From contig CALDZJ010000019.1 in assembly GCA_937944055.1 (NCBI GenBank), forward strand, positions 1 through 53,526: a stretch of 53,526 nucleotides of DNA. The letters run 5' to 3'. This document shows positions 1 through 8,342 of this stretch, piece after piece. A model generated the notes under the pieces. It was not told the origin of the DNA, ran no database searches, and saw only the letters and a list, made by a program, of their open reading frames with translations. The translations under genes and the position numbers were made by a program. Each line of letters begins with the position of its first letter. The first letter of the stretch is position 1. This stretch comes from an uncultured Verrucomicrobiales bacterium (GTDB lineage Bacteria > Verrucomicrobiota > Verrucomicrobiia > Verrucomicrobiales > Akkermansiaceae).

Positions 1-720
1 TTTGGGATCTCGGCCGCGCAGGCGACGTCGGATTTGCAGAAGTATTTTGAGCTGAATGAGGGGGCGTGTTTTTATAGCACGAATCGGAAGAGGTATGAGG
101 CGGCACAGGAGATGAGCTGTGTTTTGCACGAGCCGATTTTGGAGGAGGGACTCAGCTTGGCCTTTGGGGAGATTGTGGGGGATCGTTGGCAGCGGGAGCG
201 GGTGTGGGATGGGCAGAAGCCAGGTCTGCTGGGGGCGGTGAATTTACCGGTGAGAGAGGGTGAGCGGTGGGTGGAGCGGGTGATGGTTTTGGCATCGCAG
301 GGACTGCGGAGGGTGCGGGTGAAGTATGTTTCGGTGAAGTCGGGGCGAGCGAGTTGGCGGGAGATGGTGCCGCGAACTTTTGGGTGGGATGGGCGGCGTT
401 GGCACGTGCGGGCTTTTTGTTTGGAGAATGAGGATTGGCGAGATTTTGTGTTGGGGCGAATGGATGAGGTGGAGTGGCCGGGGGGGGAAGTGAAGGTGCC
501 GGTGGATGAGGCGTGGGAGAAGTGGGTGGTGGTGAAGTTGAAGGTGAACCCGGAGCTGGATGCGGTGCAGAGACGGGCGCTGAAGATGGATTATGGGCTG
601 TCGAGCAATACGCTCAGGGTGCGGGTGCGGGAGGCGATGCGGCCGTATTTGTTAGCGGAGATGTTTTTGGAGGGGGAGAGCGGGGTGAAGGTGCCGAGAC
701 ACTTTACAGTGAGCGAATGA
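1..720 (+). CDS. BrxR/CapW-like WYL-domain transcriptional regulator (5' end outside window)
   Basis: The reading frame is open from base 1, so the N-terminus lies outside the window and the TTG at position 34 is not a credible start. The first visible residues (FGISAAQATSDLQKYF) look like the recognition helix of the winged HTH in BrxR/CapW repressors, followed by a KRYEA segment typical of the HTH-WYL linker. A WYL-like domain follows (PRTFGWDGRRWHVRAFC, then FVLGRM), with WHV in place of the classic WYL triplet, then a WCX-like C-terminus. Known BrxR and CapW proteins repress BREX, CBASS and other defence operons and respond to a nucleic-acid-like ligand. The next gene downstream converges on it, so any target operon would lie to the left. 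The family call comes from motifs remembered from homologues. Confidence 0.75.
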   Translation, partial: FGISAAQATSDLQKYFELNEGACFYSTNRKRYEAAQEMSCVLHEPILEEGLSLAFGEIVGDRWQRERVWDGQKPGLLGAVNLPVREGERWVERVMVLASQGLRRVRVKYVSVKSGRASWREMVPRTFGWDGRRWHVRAFCLENEDWRDFVLGRMDEVEWPGGEVKVPVDEAWEKWVVVKLKVNPELDAVQRRALKMDYGLSSNTLRVRVREAMRPYLLAEMFLEGESGVKVPRHFTVSE

Positions 721-780
721 GCGACTTGAAGTTTGCGAGATTTCAGGGTGTCAGTTTTCAGGCTGGGTTGAGGGGGGAGC

Positions 781-815
781 AATGAACGAATGAACGATTG
801 CAGAATGGACGATTG
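781..815 (+). repeat. 35-bp intergenic repeat, copy 1
   Basis: It matches the copy at 4400-4434 at 32 of 35 positions and contains AATGAACGAATGAACG followed by a GAATGGAC core. It lies between the WYL gene and the sdhB terminator. A third copy lies inverted at 4713-4747 and a 13-bp fragment lies at 1744-1756. Confidence 0.7.
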
Positions 816-900
816 GCTTGGCTGGGGGGGAGGTTGAGGGGAGGTTGAGGGGAAGCGGGCTGGAAGCCCACTCTCCATATTCTTTGCTTGGGGAGGGCGT

Positions 901-935
901 AAAAAAGCCGGGCCTTTTTTAAGGGGCCCGGTTTT
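901..935. terminator. Bidirectional rho-independent terminator after sdhB
   Basis: A 7-bp GC stem (CCGGGCC at 908-914 pairing with GGCCCGG at 925-931) has a 10-nt loop. It is flanked by six A on the left and four T on the right. Read on the minus strand it ends the sdh operon with a run of six U. On the plus strand it could end the WYL gene. Confidence 0.8.
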
Positions 936-951
936 GTGGGTTTGATTTTTT

Positions 952-1713
952 TTAGGAGACGGAGTCTCGGGCGCTGGCGGCGAGGTAGTCTCGGTTGAGT
1001 TTGGCGATGTGCTCGGCGCTGATTTCTTTGGGGCAGACGGCTTCGCACTCGAACTGGTTGGTGCAGTTCCCAAAGCCTTCTTCGTCCATCTGTCGGACCA
1101 TGCCGAGGACGCGTTGATCTTTTTCAGCCTGGCCTTGAGGAAGGTGGTTGAGGTGGGAGGCTTTTGCGGAGACGAAGAGCATGGCGGAGGCGTTCTTACA
1201 GGCGGCGACGCAGGCTCCGCAGCCGATGCAGGCGGCGGCATCAAAGGCGGCATCGGCATCGGCTTTTGGGATTTGGATGGCGTGGGCATCGGGCGCGGAG
1301 CCGGTGCGGACGCTGATGTATCCGCCTGCGCCGATGATGCGGTCGAAGGAGGAGCGGTCGGTGACGAGGTCTTTTACGACGGGGAAGGCGTTGGCGCGGA
1401 AGGGCTCGATCCAGATGGTTTCGCCATCGGAGAATTTGCGCATGTGGAGCTGGCAGGTGGTGATGCCGCGTTCTTTGGAGTGTGGGACGCCGTTGATGGT
1501 CATGGAGCACATTCCGCAGATGCCTTCGCGGCAGTCGTGGTCGAAGTGAATGGGCTCTTCTCCGTCTTTAATGAGGCGTTCGTTAACGATGTCAATCATC
1601 TCGAGGAAGGAAGCCGAGGTGGGGATTTCCTTGGCTTCGTATGTTTCGATGCGGCCCTCGGAAGTGGCGTTCTCTTGACGCCAGACTTTGAGTGTTAAGT
1701 TGAGTAAAGGCAT
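952..1713 (-). CDS. sdhB: Succinate dehydrogenase/fumarate reductase iron-sulfur subunit
   Basis: This is the electron-transfer subunit that carries electrons from the SdhA flavin to quinone. All cluster ligands are visible: [10 protein letters not shown] and a later Cys for [2Fe-2S], [12 protein letters not shown], and [15 protein letters not shown] for [4Fe-4S] and [3Fe-4S]. Its 253 residues fit the B-type enzymes of Bacteroidetes and relatives. It is the last gene of the sdh operon, transcribed C-A-(nucleotidyltransferase)-B, and is followed by a strong hairpin terminator at 901-935. About 45 bases separate it from the nucleotidyltransferase gene, and they include a 13-bp fragment of the local repeat. 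Confidence 0.96.
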   Translation of the reverse strand: MPLLNLTLKVWRQENATSEGRIETYEAKEIPTSASFLEMIDIVNERLIKDGEEPIHFDHDCREGICGMCSMTINGVPHSKERGITTCQLHMRKFSDGETIWIEPFRANAFPVVKDLVTDRSSFDRIIGAGGYISVRTGSAPDAHAIQIPKADADAAFDAAACIGCGACVAACKNASAMLFVSAKASHLNHLPQGQAEKDQRVLGMVRQMDEEGFGNCTNQFECEAVCPKEISAEHIAKLNRDYLAASARDSVS

Positions 1714-1743
1714 AGGAGCGGGCGGTGTTTTAAAGGTGGGTCG

Positions 1744-1756
1744 GAATGGACAATTG
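1744..1756 (+). repeat. 13-bp fragment of the 35-bp repeat
   Basis: GAATGGACAATTG is identical to 4422-4434. It lies between the nucleotidyltransferase gene stop and sdhB, and may be a scar of the same repeat family. Confidence 0.45.
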
Positions 1757-1760
1757 ACTA

Positions 1761-2417
1761 CTAGGTGTTGTCACTTGGACGCTGAAAGCGAGAGAGTTTG
1801 TGAGAGATTTCGTCGAGAATCTTTGAGACTTCGTGGAGGTCAGACTCGGTGAGGTGGCTGGAGAGGATGGGTAGGATTTCTTCTGGGGAGGTGAGATGGG
1901 TGTTTTGGAGTGCCGTGATGTCGGACTCGTAAATCGAGGCTCTGGTGATGTCGCCCTGACGGTAGAGCGAGGGGAGGGCGTATAGTTTTAGGATGATGAG
2001 GCCTCGAGGGGAGACTGTTTGGAGCGAATGCCTGCCAAAAGTGGAGGTCGTGCTTTCAGTTTCTAAAATGTGGCGGAAGAGTGGGTTTGCTGGCCGAAGT
2101 AGGTCGACTTGGAGGTCGCCGAAGTGGGCTTGGGCAAAGAACTCATTGCTGTCGTTGATTTCTAGACCGGCAATTTTTTTGGCGTCATCGAGAGCGAGGA
2201 TGAAGTCGATGTCTTGGGTGTTACGAGTGTCAACGTATTGCAAAAGGGCGATGCCGCCGACGAGGAGATGGGGGACGTCTGCCGCCACTAAGGCATCGAG
2301 AAACTTCTCGGTGTCCTTTGGGATGGAGGCGGGGTTCATGGGGTGAGACTGCTCTTTTGCGGTCCATCGCGATTGCGTGGCACCGGTGATGACGCGGGCA
2401 ATGTCGACGGTGACCAT
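1761..2417 (-). CDS. Nucleotidyltransferase-fold protein inserted between sdhA and sdhB
   Basis: The segment [11 protein letters not shown] followed by [11 protein letters not shown] is the GG...DxD signature of the AbiEii/MNT nucleotidyltransferase superfamily. Such proteins transfer nucleotides to RNA or protein, often as toxin or antitoxin, but no HEPN or antitoxin gene is adjacent. The C-terminal half has [13 protein letters not shown] and YESDI, usual in this group. The ATG at 2417 lies 2 bases after the sdhA stop. An internal ATG at 2339 ([13 protein letters not shown]) is equally possible, because the first 26 residues do not look like part of the fold. The gene sits inside the sdh operon on the same strand, so it is probably co-transcribed, but nothing suggests a role in respiration. 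Its substrate is unknown. Confidence 0.75.
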   Translation of the reverse strand: MVTVDIARVITGATQSRWTAKEQSHPMNPASIPKDTEKFLDALVAADVPHLLVGGIALLQYVDTRNTQDIDFILALDDAKKIAGLEINDSNEFFAQAHFGDLQVDLLRPANPLFRHILETESTTSTFGRHSLQTVSPRGLIILKLYALPSLYRQGDITRASIYESDITALQNTHLTSPEEILPILSSHLTESDLHEVSKILDEISHKLSRFQRPSDNT

Positions 2418-2419
2418 GG

Positions 2420-4390
2420 TTATTTATAAGAGCGGATGGAAGGTTGGACTTCTTCGTAGACGAGTTCTTCTTTGTGAAGGATGGGTGGGGTGCCGGGTTC
2501 GGTGTGTTCCCAGGCGGCGACGTATTGGTATTGGTCGTCGTGGCGTTTCGCTTCACCGGATTGGGTGGTGCCGTCTTGGACTTCTGGGTCGGCTTCGGTG
2601 AATTGGTGCTCGGAGCGGAAGTGGCCGCCGCAGGATTCTTCACGGTTGAGGGCATCATGGCAGAGGACTTCGGCGAAGTCGATGAAGTCGGCGACGCGGC
2701 CGGCTTTTTCGAGTTCGACGTTGAGGCCGTTTGCGGAGCCGGGGATGCGGACGTTGGTCCAGAATTCGTTACGGATTTCGGGGATGCGTTGAAGGGCGTA
2801 TTGGAGGCCTTCTTTGTCGCGAGCCATGCCGCATTTGTCCCAGATGAGGAGTCCGAGTTCGCGGTGGAAGGAGTCGACGGACTTGTTGCCTTTAATTTCT
2901 ATGAGGGATTTGAGGCGGTCTTTGACGGTGTTTTCGACTTTTTTGAACTCGGGGTGGTCGGTGGTGACGGCTCCGGGTTTTTGTTTGGCGAGGTAGACGG
3001 CGATGGTGGAGGGGATGACGAAGTATCCGTCTGCTAGGCCCTGCATGAGGGCTGAGGCTCCGAGGCGGTTGGCGCCGTGGTCTGAGAAGTTGGCTTCTCC
3101 GAGGACGTGGAGTCCGGGGAGGTTTGACATGAGGTTGTAGTCTACCCAAAGGCCGCCCATGGTGTAGTGCACGGCGGGGTAGATCTGCATGGGCTGCTTG
3201 TAGGGGTCGTCACCGGAGATCTTCTCGTACATTTGGAAGAGGTTTCCGTAGCGGGCGCGGATGGCGTCTTCACCGTCGCGAGCGATGGCGTCTGCGAAGT
3301 CGAGGAATACGCCGAGTCCGGTTGAGGCGACGCCGCGGCCCTCGTCACAGCATTCTTTGGCGGCGCGGGAGGCGATGTCACGGGGGCAGAGGTTACCGAA
3401 GGAGGGGTACTTCCGCTCGAGGTAATAGTCGCGCTCGTCTTCAGGGATGTCGAGGGCGGTCTTTTTGCCTTCGCGGATCGCTTTGGCGTCGTCTGCGGAT
3501 TTGGGAACCCAGATGCGGCCATCGTTCCGGAGGGACTCTGACATGAGGGTGAGCTTTGACTGGTAGTCGCCGCTGACGGGGATGCAGGTGGGGTGGATTT
3601 GGGTGTAGCAGGGGTTGGCCATGTAGGCTCCGCGTTTGTGGGCGCGGAAGGCGGCCATGACGTTACAGCCCATGGCGTTGGTGGAGAGGTAGAAGACGTT
3701 TCCGTATCCGCCGGTGGCGAGGATGACGGCGTCGGCGGCGTGGGAGTGGACTTCTCCGGTGACGAGGTTACGGACGACGATGCCTTTTGCCTCGCCATCG
3801 ACGACGACGAGGTCGAGCATCTCGGTGCGGGGGTGCATTTTTACGCCGCCTTTTGCGATTTCTTTTTCGAGGGCTTGGTAGCAGCCGATGAGGAGTTGTT
3901 GGCCGGTTTGGCCGCGCGCGTAGAAGGTGCGTTTGACTTGCGCACCGCCGAAGGAGCGGTTGTCGAGAAGGCCGCCGTATTCGCGAGCGAAGGGGACTCC
4001 TTGGGCGACGCATTGGTCGATGATTTCGGTGGAGACTTCGGCGAGGCGGTGGACGTTGGCTTCGCGTGAGCGGAAGTCGCCGCCTTTGATGGTGTCGTAG
4101 AAGAGGCGGTGGACGGAGTCGCCGTCGTTCTGGTAATTTTTGGCGGCATTGATGCCTCCTTGCGCGGCGATGGAGTGGGCGCGGCGCGGGCTGTCTTGGT
4201 AGCAGAAGCAGTCGACTTGGTAGCCGAGTTCGGAGAGGGTGGCGGCAGCGGAGCCTCCGGCGAGACCAGAGCCTACGACGATGATCTTAAATTTCCGCTT
4301 GTTGGCGGGGTTGATCAATTTGGAGTCCATTTTGTGGGACGTCCACTTTTGGGCTAAGGGTCCGGTTGGAATTTTAGAATCTAATGACAT
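2420..4390 (-). CDS. sdhA: Succinate dehydrogenase/fumarate reductase flavoprotein subunit
   Basis: It oxidises succinate to fumarate at the cytoplasmic face of the membrane complex. The dinucleotide-binding motif GSGLAG is at residues 40-45, and the covalent-FAD histidine region ([15 protein letters not shown]) puts the attachment at His72. Substrate and active-site blocks are present ([61 protein letters not shown]). The length of 656 residues fits the B-type family rather than the roughly 590 of proteobacterial SdhA. It is separated from sdhC by a 352-bp insert holding a decayed four-helix-bundle gene, which is unusual for an operon that is normally tightly packed. Confidence 0.97.
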   Translation of the reverse strand: MSLDSKIPTGPLAQKWTSHKMDSKLINPANKRKFKIIVVGSGLAGGSAAATLSELGYQVDCFCYQDSPRRAHSIAAQGGINAAKNYQNDGDSVHRLFYDTIKGGDFRSREANVHRLAEVSTEIIDQCVAQGVPFAREYGGLLDNRSFGGAQVKRTFYARGQTGQQLLIGCYQALEKEIAKGGVKMHPRTEMLDLVVVDGEAKGIVVRNLVTGEVHSHAADAVILATGGYGNVFYLSTNAMGCNVMAAFRAHKRGAYMANPCYTQIHPTCIPVSGDYQSKLTLMSESLRNDGRIWVPKSADDAKAIREGKKTALDIPEDERDYYLERKYPSFGNLCPRDIASRAAKECCDEGRGVASTGLGVFLDFADAIARDGEDAIRARYGNLFQMYEKISGDDPYKQPMQIYPAVHYTMGGLWVDYNLMSNLPGLHVLGEANFSDHGANRLGASALMQGLADGYFVIPSTIAVYLAKQKPGAVTTDHPEFKKVENTVKDRLKSLIEIKGNKSVDSFHRELGLLIWDKCGMARDKEGLQYALQRIPEIRNEFWTNVRIPGSANGLNVELEKAGRVADFIDFAEVLCHDALNREESCGGHFRSEHQFTEADPEVQDGTTQSGEAKRHDDQYQYVAAWEHTEPGTPPILHKEELVYEEVQPSIRSYK

Positions 4391-4399
4391 GGCGGGGAA

Positions 4400-4434
4400 A
4401 ATGGACGAATGAACGAATGCAGAATGGACAATTG
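4400..4434 (+). repeat. 35-bp repeat, copy 2 (left arm of an inverted pair)
   Basis: It matches the reverse complement of 4713-4747 at 29 of 35 positions and copy 1 at 32 of 35. With the right arm it brackets the four-helix-bundle pseudogene, so the sdhC-sdhA transcript could fold a long imperfect stem here. Confidence 0.7.
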
Positions 4435-4710
4435 CTTAAGAGTTGTCGCGAGCGGTTTTTGATAGAGGAGAGAAAGATTCGAGTGAGTTCTTCGGCTTCT
4501 TGTTTGAGAGGTGATACGAAGTTTGTTAATGAAGTTTTTGGGGGATTTAGCAATGGAGGCTGCGCGGTAGTTTGCTGAAACGGAAGTGCTGGAGCGAATG
4601 GTTTGGGCTGCGATGGTGCGAGAGGCAAGGTCTTGAGCCATCGCCTTGACCAGGCGGATAATTCGCAGGGGAAACTGCTTGGTCCGATTTTTAAGGTCAT
4701 CTCCTTCCAT
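4433..4710 (-). pseudogene. Decayed four-helix-bundle (S23/IVP-like) protein gene
   Basis: From the ATG at 4710 the frame reads MEGDDLKNRTKQFPLRIIRL, then SSTSVSANYRAA, AKSPKNFINKLRI. This is the first half of the four-helix-bundle family found in 23S rRNA intervening sequences and as stand-alone genes. After LRI the family continuation is lost. A different frame gives the family C-terminus (KQEAEELTRIFLSSIKN). The middle, about 35 residues in normal members, is missing, so the gene has an internal deletion with a frame shift. It lies between inverted copies of the 35-bp repeat. The protein is very unlikely to be made intact. Confidence 0.7.
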
Positions 4711-4712
4711 TT

Positions 4713-4747
4713 CATTTGTTCATTCAGCACTTGTTCATTCGTTCATT
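4713..4747 (-). repeat. 35-bp repeat, copy 3 (right arm, inverted)
   Basis: On the minus strand it reads AATGAACGAATGAAC..., matching copy 2 at 29 of 35 positions. It overlaps the last codon and stop of sdhC by a few bases, so the insert abuts sdhC directly. Confidence 0.7.
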
Positions 4748-5429
4748 TTCCCTGGCCGAATCCGAAGAGGAGGATGGCGAGAGGGATGGAGATGAAGCCG
4801 AGGTAGATGACGAGGGCGTATGCGTTTGAGATGAATTTGATGGGACCGGCGGTTTTTTTGGAGCGAAGGCCAAGGGTCTGGAAGATGGAGGCGACGCCGT
4901 GCCCGAGGTGCGAGCAGAGGCAGGTCATGGCGATGAGGTAGAAGATGACGACGAGGGGATTTTGGAAGCCGAGAATGACCATTTTCCAGGGGCTTTCTGC
5001 GCCGAGGGTGGCGAGTTCGCAGTCGGTGCGGACGGTGAAGTGAAGAATGTGGAAGATGACGAAGGCGAGGATCGTGAGTCCGCTCCAGATCATGAGGCGG
5101 GATGATTTTGGCGCTTGGACGGTGGCTTCGTGGGCGTATTTGGGCCGGGCTGCTTTGTTTTCCCGTGTGAGGAGGATGGTGAACCAGATGTGGATGACGA
5201 AGCATGCGAGGAGGCCGATGCGGGCGATCCATACGCCCATGCCGTGAAGGAAGGTGTGGAGGAATTCAGCGTATTCGTCGAAGGCTTCTTGCCCGGCAAA
5301 GATGAGAAGGTTTCCGGAGAGGTGGCCAGCGAGGAAGAGGACTAGGGCTAAGCCGGTGAGGGCGACGATGATTTTGCGGCCGATGGAAGATTTTAAAAAG
5401 GCGCAGAGGGAGCAGGTTGAGGCACTCAT
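4743..5429 (-). CDS. sdhC: Succinate dehydrogenase cytochrome b subunit (B-type)
   Basis: This is the membrane anchor that binds haem b and quinone. Its 228 residues hold five hydrophobic helices, with histidines spaced for two haems (GHLSGNLL, FLHGMGVW, FVIHIWF, FHILHF, SHLGHGV). This fits the single-anchor SdhC of B-type trimeric enzymes, so no sdhD is expected and none is seen. It is the first gene of the operon, starting at the ATG at 5429. A short inverted repeat lies just upstream (5441-5457). The C-terminus overlaps the inverted 35-bp repeat, suggesting the insert landed at its very 3' end. Confidence 0.93.
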   Translation of the reverse strand: MSASTCSLCAFLKSSIGRKIIVALTGLALVLFLAGHLSGNLLIFAGQEAFDEYAEFLHTFLHGMGVWIARIGLLACFVIHIWFTILLTRENKAARPKYAHEATVQAPKSSRLMIWSGLTILAFVIFHILHFTVRTDCELATLGAESPWKMVILGFQNPLVVIFYLIAMTCLCSHLGHGVASIFQTLGLRSKKTAGPIKFISNAYALVIYLGFISIPLAILLFGFGQGK

Positions 5430-5440
5430 GGTTCACACAA

Positions 5441-5457
5441 ACACCCTAAGTGGGTGT
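5441..5457. promoter_or_regulatory. Short inverted repeat upstream of sdhC
   Basis: ACACCC at 5441-5446 and GGGTGT at 5452-5457 form a 6-bp inverted repeat 12-28 bases upstream of the sdhC start. It could be an operator or a leader hairpin. No regulator is identified. Confidence 0.3.
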
Positions 5458-5540
5458 GGCGGCAAACTATTGCGGGAAGTAGAAAAGACAAGTGTAGAAA
5501 GGGGGAGGGGGGAGTTTTTTTACGAGCTATCTTGGGGCCC

Positions 5541-5573
5541 AAAGAAAAAGAGGCGACTTTTAAGGGTCGCCTC
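5541..5573 (-). terminator. Rho-independent terminator after the prepilin gene
   Basis: GAGGCGAC at 5550-5557 pairs with GTCGCCTC at 5566-5573 in a perfect 8-bp stem with an 8-nt loop. On the minus strand it is followed by a T-rich tract, ending transcription from 5611-6390 before sdhC. Confidence 0.85.
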
Positions 5574-5610
5574 TGGATGAGGAGGTTAAGAAGGGAGTTA
5601 GGAGGTCGTG

Positions 5611-6390
5611 TTACTCGGGGTTGTTCGAGTAGTTTTTATCTTCGAACTGGGTGTAGTAGTCGAAGGAGCCTCTTTCCTTAAGGTGGATGTTTTTGATAAG
5701 CTTGATGTTTCCTCCGACCATGCAGCAATGGGCGCTGTCTTTGTAGTTGCCTTGAGGGGCGTTGGCCATGTTTTTAAAGACCCATCCTGCGGTGTCTTGA
5801 TTGTCATCTGCTTCGCCGAAGTAGATGGTGTTGTTGGGATCTTCGATGGCGCTGAGGCGGACGCGGTAGGCGTTTTCGTCTTGGTCTTCTGAGCTGATGT
5901 CACCGCCCAATTCAGCGTTATAAGCATAGCCACCGTGGCTGAGTTCTGGGTCGTTGTAGAGTGAGTCGAAGGTGGTTTTTCCGGCTCCGAGTTGTTTTTT
6001 GGAGAGGGGGTTTTGGAGTTTGGTTTCCGAGTAGGCGCTGATCCAGCGGTAATCGCCGCTATCGCGATCTGCGAGGTCCATTTTCTCGGCGACTAGGTCC
6101 CACCAGACGAAGGATGCTTCTTGCCCGTCTTGGAGGCTTCCTTTGTAAGGAGGGAGGGTGCCGGGGGCATGGAGTCCGGTGTTGACGCCTTCGGCGGAGA
6201 TGGCGGAAAGGGAGCCGTAGATGTCCTTCATGTTGGTGGAGGTGGAGGCGGCATCGGCGGCGCGGAGGCCGGTGCGCACTCCGACGATGGCGAGGCCAGC
6301 AAGGGCTGCGATGATGGCGATGACGACAAGGAGCTCGACGAGGGTGAAGCCTCGGCGCTTTTTTGAGAGAGTGTGGCGGTGTGTTTTCAT
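5611..6390 (-). CDS. Type IV prepilin-like / pseudopilin secreted protein
   Basis: The N-terminus KKRRG|FTLVELLVVIAIIAALAGL is a classic class III signal. Prepilin peptidase would cut after Gly and N-methylate Phe, with Glu at mature position 5. The rest is a roughly 225-residue soluble domain. Near the C-terminus SAHCCMVGGNIKLIKN resembles the H-x-GG-N-x-x-F end of the DUF1559-like pseudopilins that are abundant in Planctomycetes and Verrucomicrobia, often in dozens of copies per genome. It stands alone with its own terminator, and no pilus assembly gene is nearby. A structural or surface role is likely; the exact function is unknown. Confidence 0.85.
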   Translation of the reverse strand: MKTHRHTLSKKRRGFTLVELLVVIAIIAALAGLAIVGVRTGLRAADAASTSTNMKDIYGSLSAISAEGVNTGLHAPGTLPPYKGSLQDGQEASFVWWDLVAEKMDLADRDSGDYRWISAYSETKLQNPLSKKQLGAGKTTFDSLYNDPELSHGGYAYNAELGGDISSEDQDENAYRVRLSAIEDPNNTIYFGEADDNQDTAGWVFKNMANAPQGNYKDSAHCCMVGGNIKLIKNIHLKERGSFDYYTQFEDKNYSNNPE

Positions 6391-6698
6391 GTGACTGAGG
6401 GGAGCTTGGAGTTCTGGCGGGATGGATCAAGCAGATTTCATGGAGGGGGGAGCTTTTGGCTGCGCGCGGTCCTTTGTGCTTGGTCTATGAACTTTATCTG
6501 GGAGGGGTGGTGGGTGAAAGATTTTTTGAGCTTCGGGCGTTTTGGCTGGGGTGGATGTTTTGCACGCCGAAGCGGTTCCTGAAAATAAGGCGCTCGCTTT
6601 CTTAGAAAAGGTGGTTATCGTCGCGCCGATTCGGGCGGGCAAACTCGGCCAGCCTTAGTCACTTTTCATTTCTCACCTCATTTTTCCATTTAGCGATC
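6391..6698. other. 308-bp divergent intergenic region
   Basis: It lies between the divergently transcribed prepilin and desaturase genes and must hold both promoters. I see no RNA gene, terminator or convincing promoter hexamers. Confidence 0.4.
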
Positions 6699-7808
6699 AT
6701 GAATCTCAATATCCCCTTCGATAGAGTCAACTGGGTCAATACTTCCTTTCTGTTTGTCATTACGCTTCTCGGTGTGGTTGCAGCGCCAGTTTTTCTGTTT
6801 CTGCATGACATGAACTGGATCATGTGGAGCTTGTTCGCTTTCTATATGATTTCTACGGGTTTGAGCATTACGCTGGGATACCATCGTCTTTTTTCTCATT
6901 TGTCGTTTAAGGCAAAGTGGCCTGTGCGCCTTTTCACCTTGGTTTTTGGAGCCTGTGCTTTTGAAAATTCTGTTCTTCACTGGGCCTCGGACCATCGCCG
7001 CCATCACAAGCATACGGATCACGATGATGATCCCTATGATATTACGAAGGGCTTTTTCTGGGCGCACATTGGCTGGATTCTTTTCAAGTTAGATGCGGAG
7101 CAGCCGATGGATAATGTGAAGGATTTACGTAAGGATCCTCTGGTGCGTTTCCAAGATCGTTTTTACGTGGCGATCGCCTTTACGGTCGGGCTGATTTTCC
7201 CGGCGATTGTGGGTTATCTGACGATTGGCGGAGTGGTCGGAATCTTGGCGGGTGTTCTGGTGGTAGGTGCTCTGCGGGTGGTTCTGGTCCAGCAGTCGAC
7301 TTTCTTTATTAATTCTCTCTGCCACTGCATTGGTGAGCAGCCTTACTCGACTCGTTGCAGTGCGCGGGATAGCTGGATTATGGCCCTTGTGACTTATGGG
7401 GAGGGGTATCATAACTATCATCATGAGTTTCAGCATGATTACCGGAATGGGGTGAAGCCTTGGAACTTTGATCCTACGAAGTGGTCGATCATGATTCTGC
7501 ACAAATTGGGCCTCGTGAGTGATTTGCGCCGGGTTCCTACGAGTAAGATCGTGGGAGCAGAGATGAAGGAGGCGCAGCGTAAGGCTGAGGCGAAGCTGGC
7601 GGAGCTAAAGGGGGCGGAGGCCTCGATCAGTGAGGCGACTTTAACGCGAGTGAATGAACTCCTGGCAAAGTTGAAGGAGAATATGAATGAGCTAGAGACG
7701 ACCTTATCAGAGTCGATCGAGGCTTCTAAGGAGAATTTAAAGCGCTGGGAGCGTGAAACTCGTGAGCTGGTCCGGAGGTTGGGCGATCTCCGCGTGGCTA
7801 GCGCCTAG
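6699..7808 (+). CDS. Delta-9-type acyl-lipid/acyl-CoA fatty acid desaturase with coiled-coil tail
   Basis: This membrane di-iron enzyme introduces a double bond into fatty acyl chains. All three histidine boxes are present: HRLFSH at 62-67, HRRHH at 99-103 and HNYHH at 238-242, with hydrophobic hairpins between them. After about residue 285 there is an extra tail of about 85 residues, rich in Glu, Lys and Leu (EAQRKAEAKLAELKGAE..., NELLAKLKENMNELE), predicted as coiled coil. Typical bacterial desaturases lack it. No ferredoxin or reductase gene is adjacent. The small gene at 7819 begins 10 bases after the stop and is probably co-transcribed. Confidence 0.93.
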   Translation: MNLNIPFDRVNWVNTSFLFVITLLGVVAAPVFLFLHDMNWIMWSLFAFYMISTGLSITLGYHRLFSHLSFKAKWPVRLFTLVFGACAFENSVLHWASDHRRHHKHTDHDDDPYDITKGFFWAHIGWILFKLDAEQPMDNVKDLRKDPLVRFQDRFYVAIAFTVGLIFPAIVGYLTIGGVVGILAGVLVVGALRVVLVQQSTFFINSLCHCIGEQPYSTRCSARDSWIMALVTYGEGYHNYHHEFQHDYRNGVKPWNFDPTKWSIMILHKLGLVSDLRRVPTSKIVGAEMKEAQRKAEAKLAELKGAEASISEATLTRVNELLAKLKENMNELETTLSESIEASKENLKRWERETRELVRRLGDLRVASA

Positions 7809-7818
7809 ACGACGATTT

Positions 7819-8190
7819 ATGAGTGAAGAACGTGACTTCGGCCCGCAGCCTTTGGCGACTCTCTTGGAGCGCTGGGGGCTCTCTCATCATGATATGGTCG
7901 AGGTTTCTCCGGAGCAACTTACCTATAAGCAGGTGCAACGGGCTGCGATGGGGCGGAAGCTGACTTTGAAGATGAAGCAGAAGCTGGCGCGGACTTTAAA
8001 CTTCGCGATCTGGGGCCGCTTTACGAATGAGGAAAGGGAGGAATATGTGGAGTATTTTCCGAAGCATCTTTTTAATTACTCGAAGGGTTTCAATGGTGAA
8101 GCTCCGGAGCTGAATGAGGGCTTAATTCAGTCTTTGGAGGAGCGTAAGGTGAGGCGGGATTTCCTCCTTGAGTTGGGTAAAATTCAGTAG
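7819..8190 (+). CDS. Small conserved-looking protein of unknown function
   Basis: The reading frame is open from 7753, but the ATG at 7819 (MSEERDFGPQP) removes the overlap with the desaturase and gives 123 residues. The middle (YKQVQRAAMGRKLTLKMKQKLARTLNF) could be a helix-turn-helix, and FTNEEREEYVEYFPKHLFNYSKGF follows. I do not recognise the family. The tight spacing suggests an operon with the desaturase. Confidence 0.6.
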   Translation: MSEERDFGPQPLATLLERWGLSHHDMVEVSPEQLTYKQVQRAAMGRKLTLKMKQKLARTLNFAIWGRFTNEEREEYVEYFPKHLFNYSKGFNGEAPELNEGLIQSLEERKVRRDFLLELGKIQ

Positions 8191-8342
8191 GAGTGCGTGG
8201 AGCTTGCGCTTTTTGCGATTTCAGGCTTGTGAAAGAATGAGATGATTCGGGATTGGGCGCTTCTCATCTCAGAAAAGCGATGCTAGCGTCCCGCCGCAGT
8301 CCGATTTTATTCTTTTTCTTTGGACTCTTACCCCCAATTGAC

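Noticed and set aside
2444-4357. Long plus-strand reading frames opposite sdhA
   Set aside because: These arise from strong GC codon bias on the antisense strand; they have low-complexity composition and no family resemblance, and sdhA is certain.
4433-4710. A true 23S rRNA intervening sequence
   Set aside because: The flanks are sdhC and sdhA; there is no rRNA sequence. Only the layout is similar.
7753-7818. Overlap of the small gene with the desaturase
   Set aside because: The open frame extends upstream by chance; the ATG at 7819 gives a clean start 10 bases after the desaturase stop.
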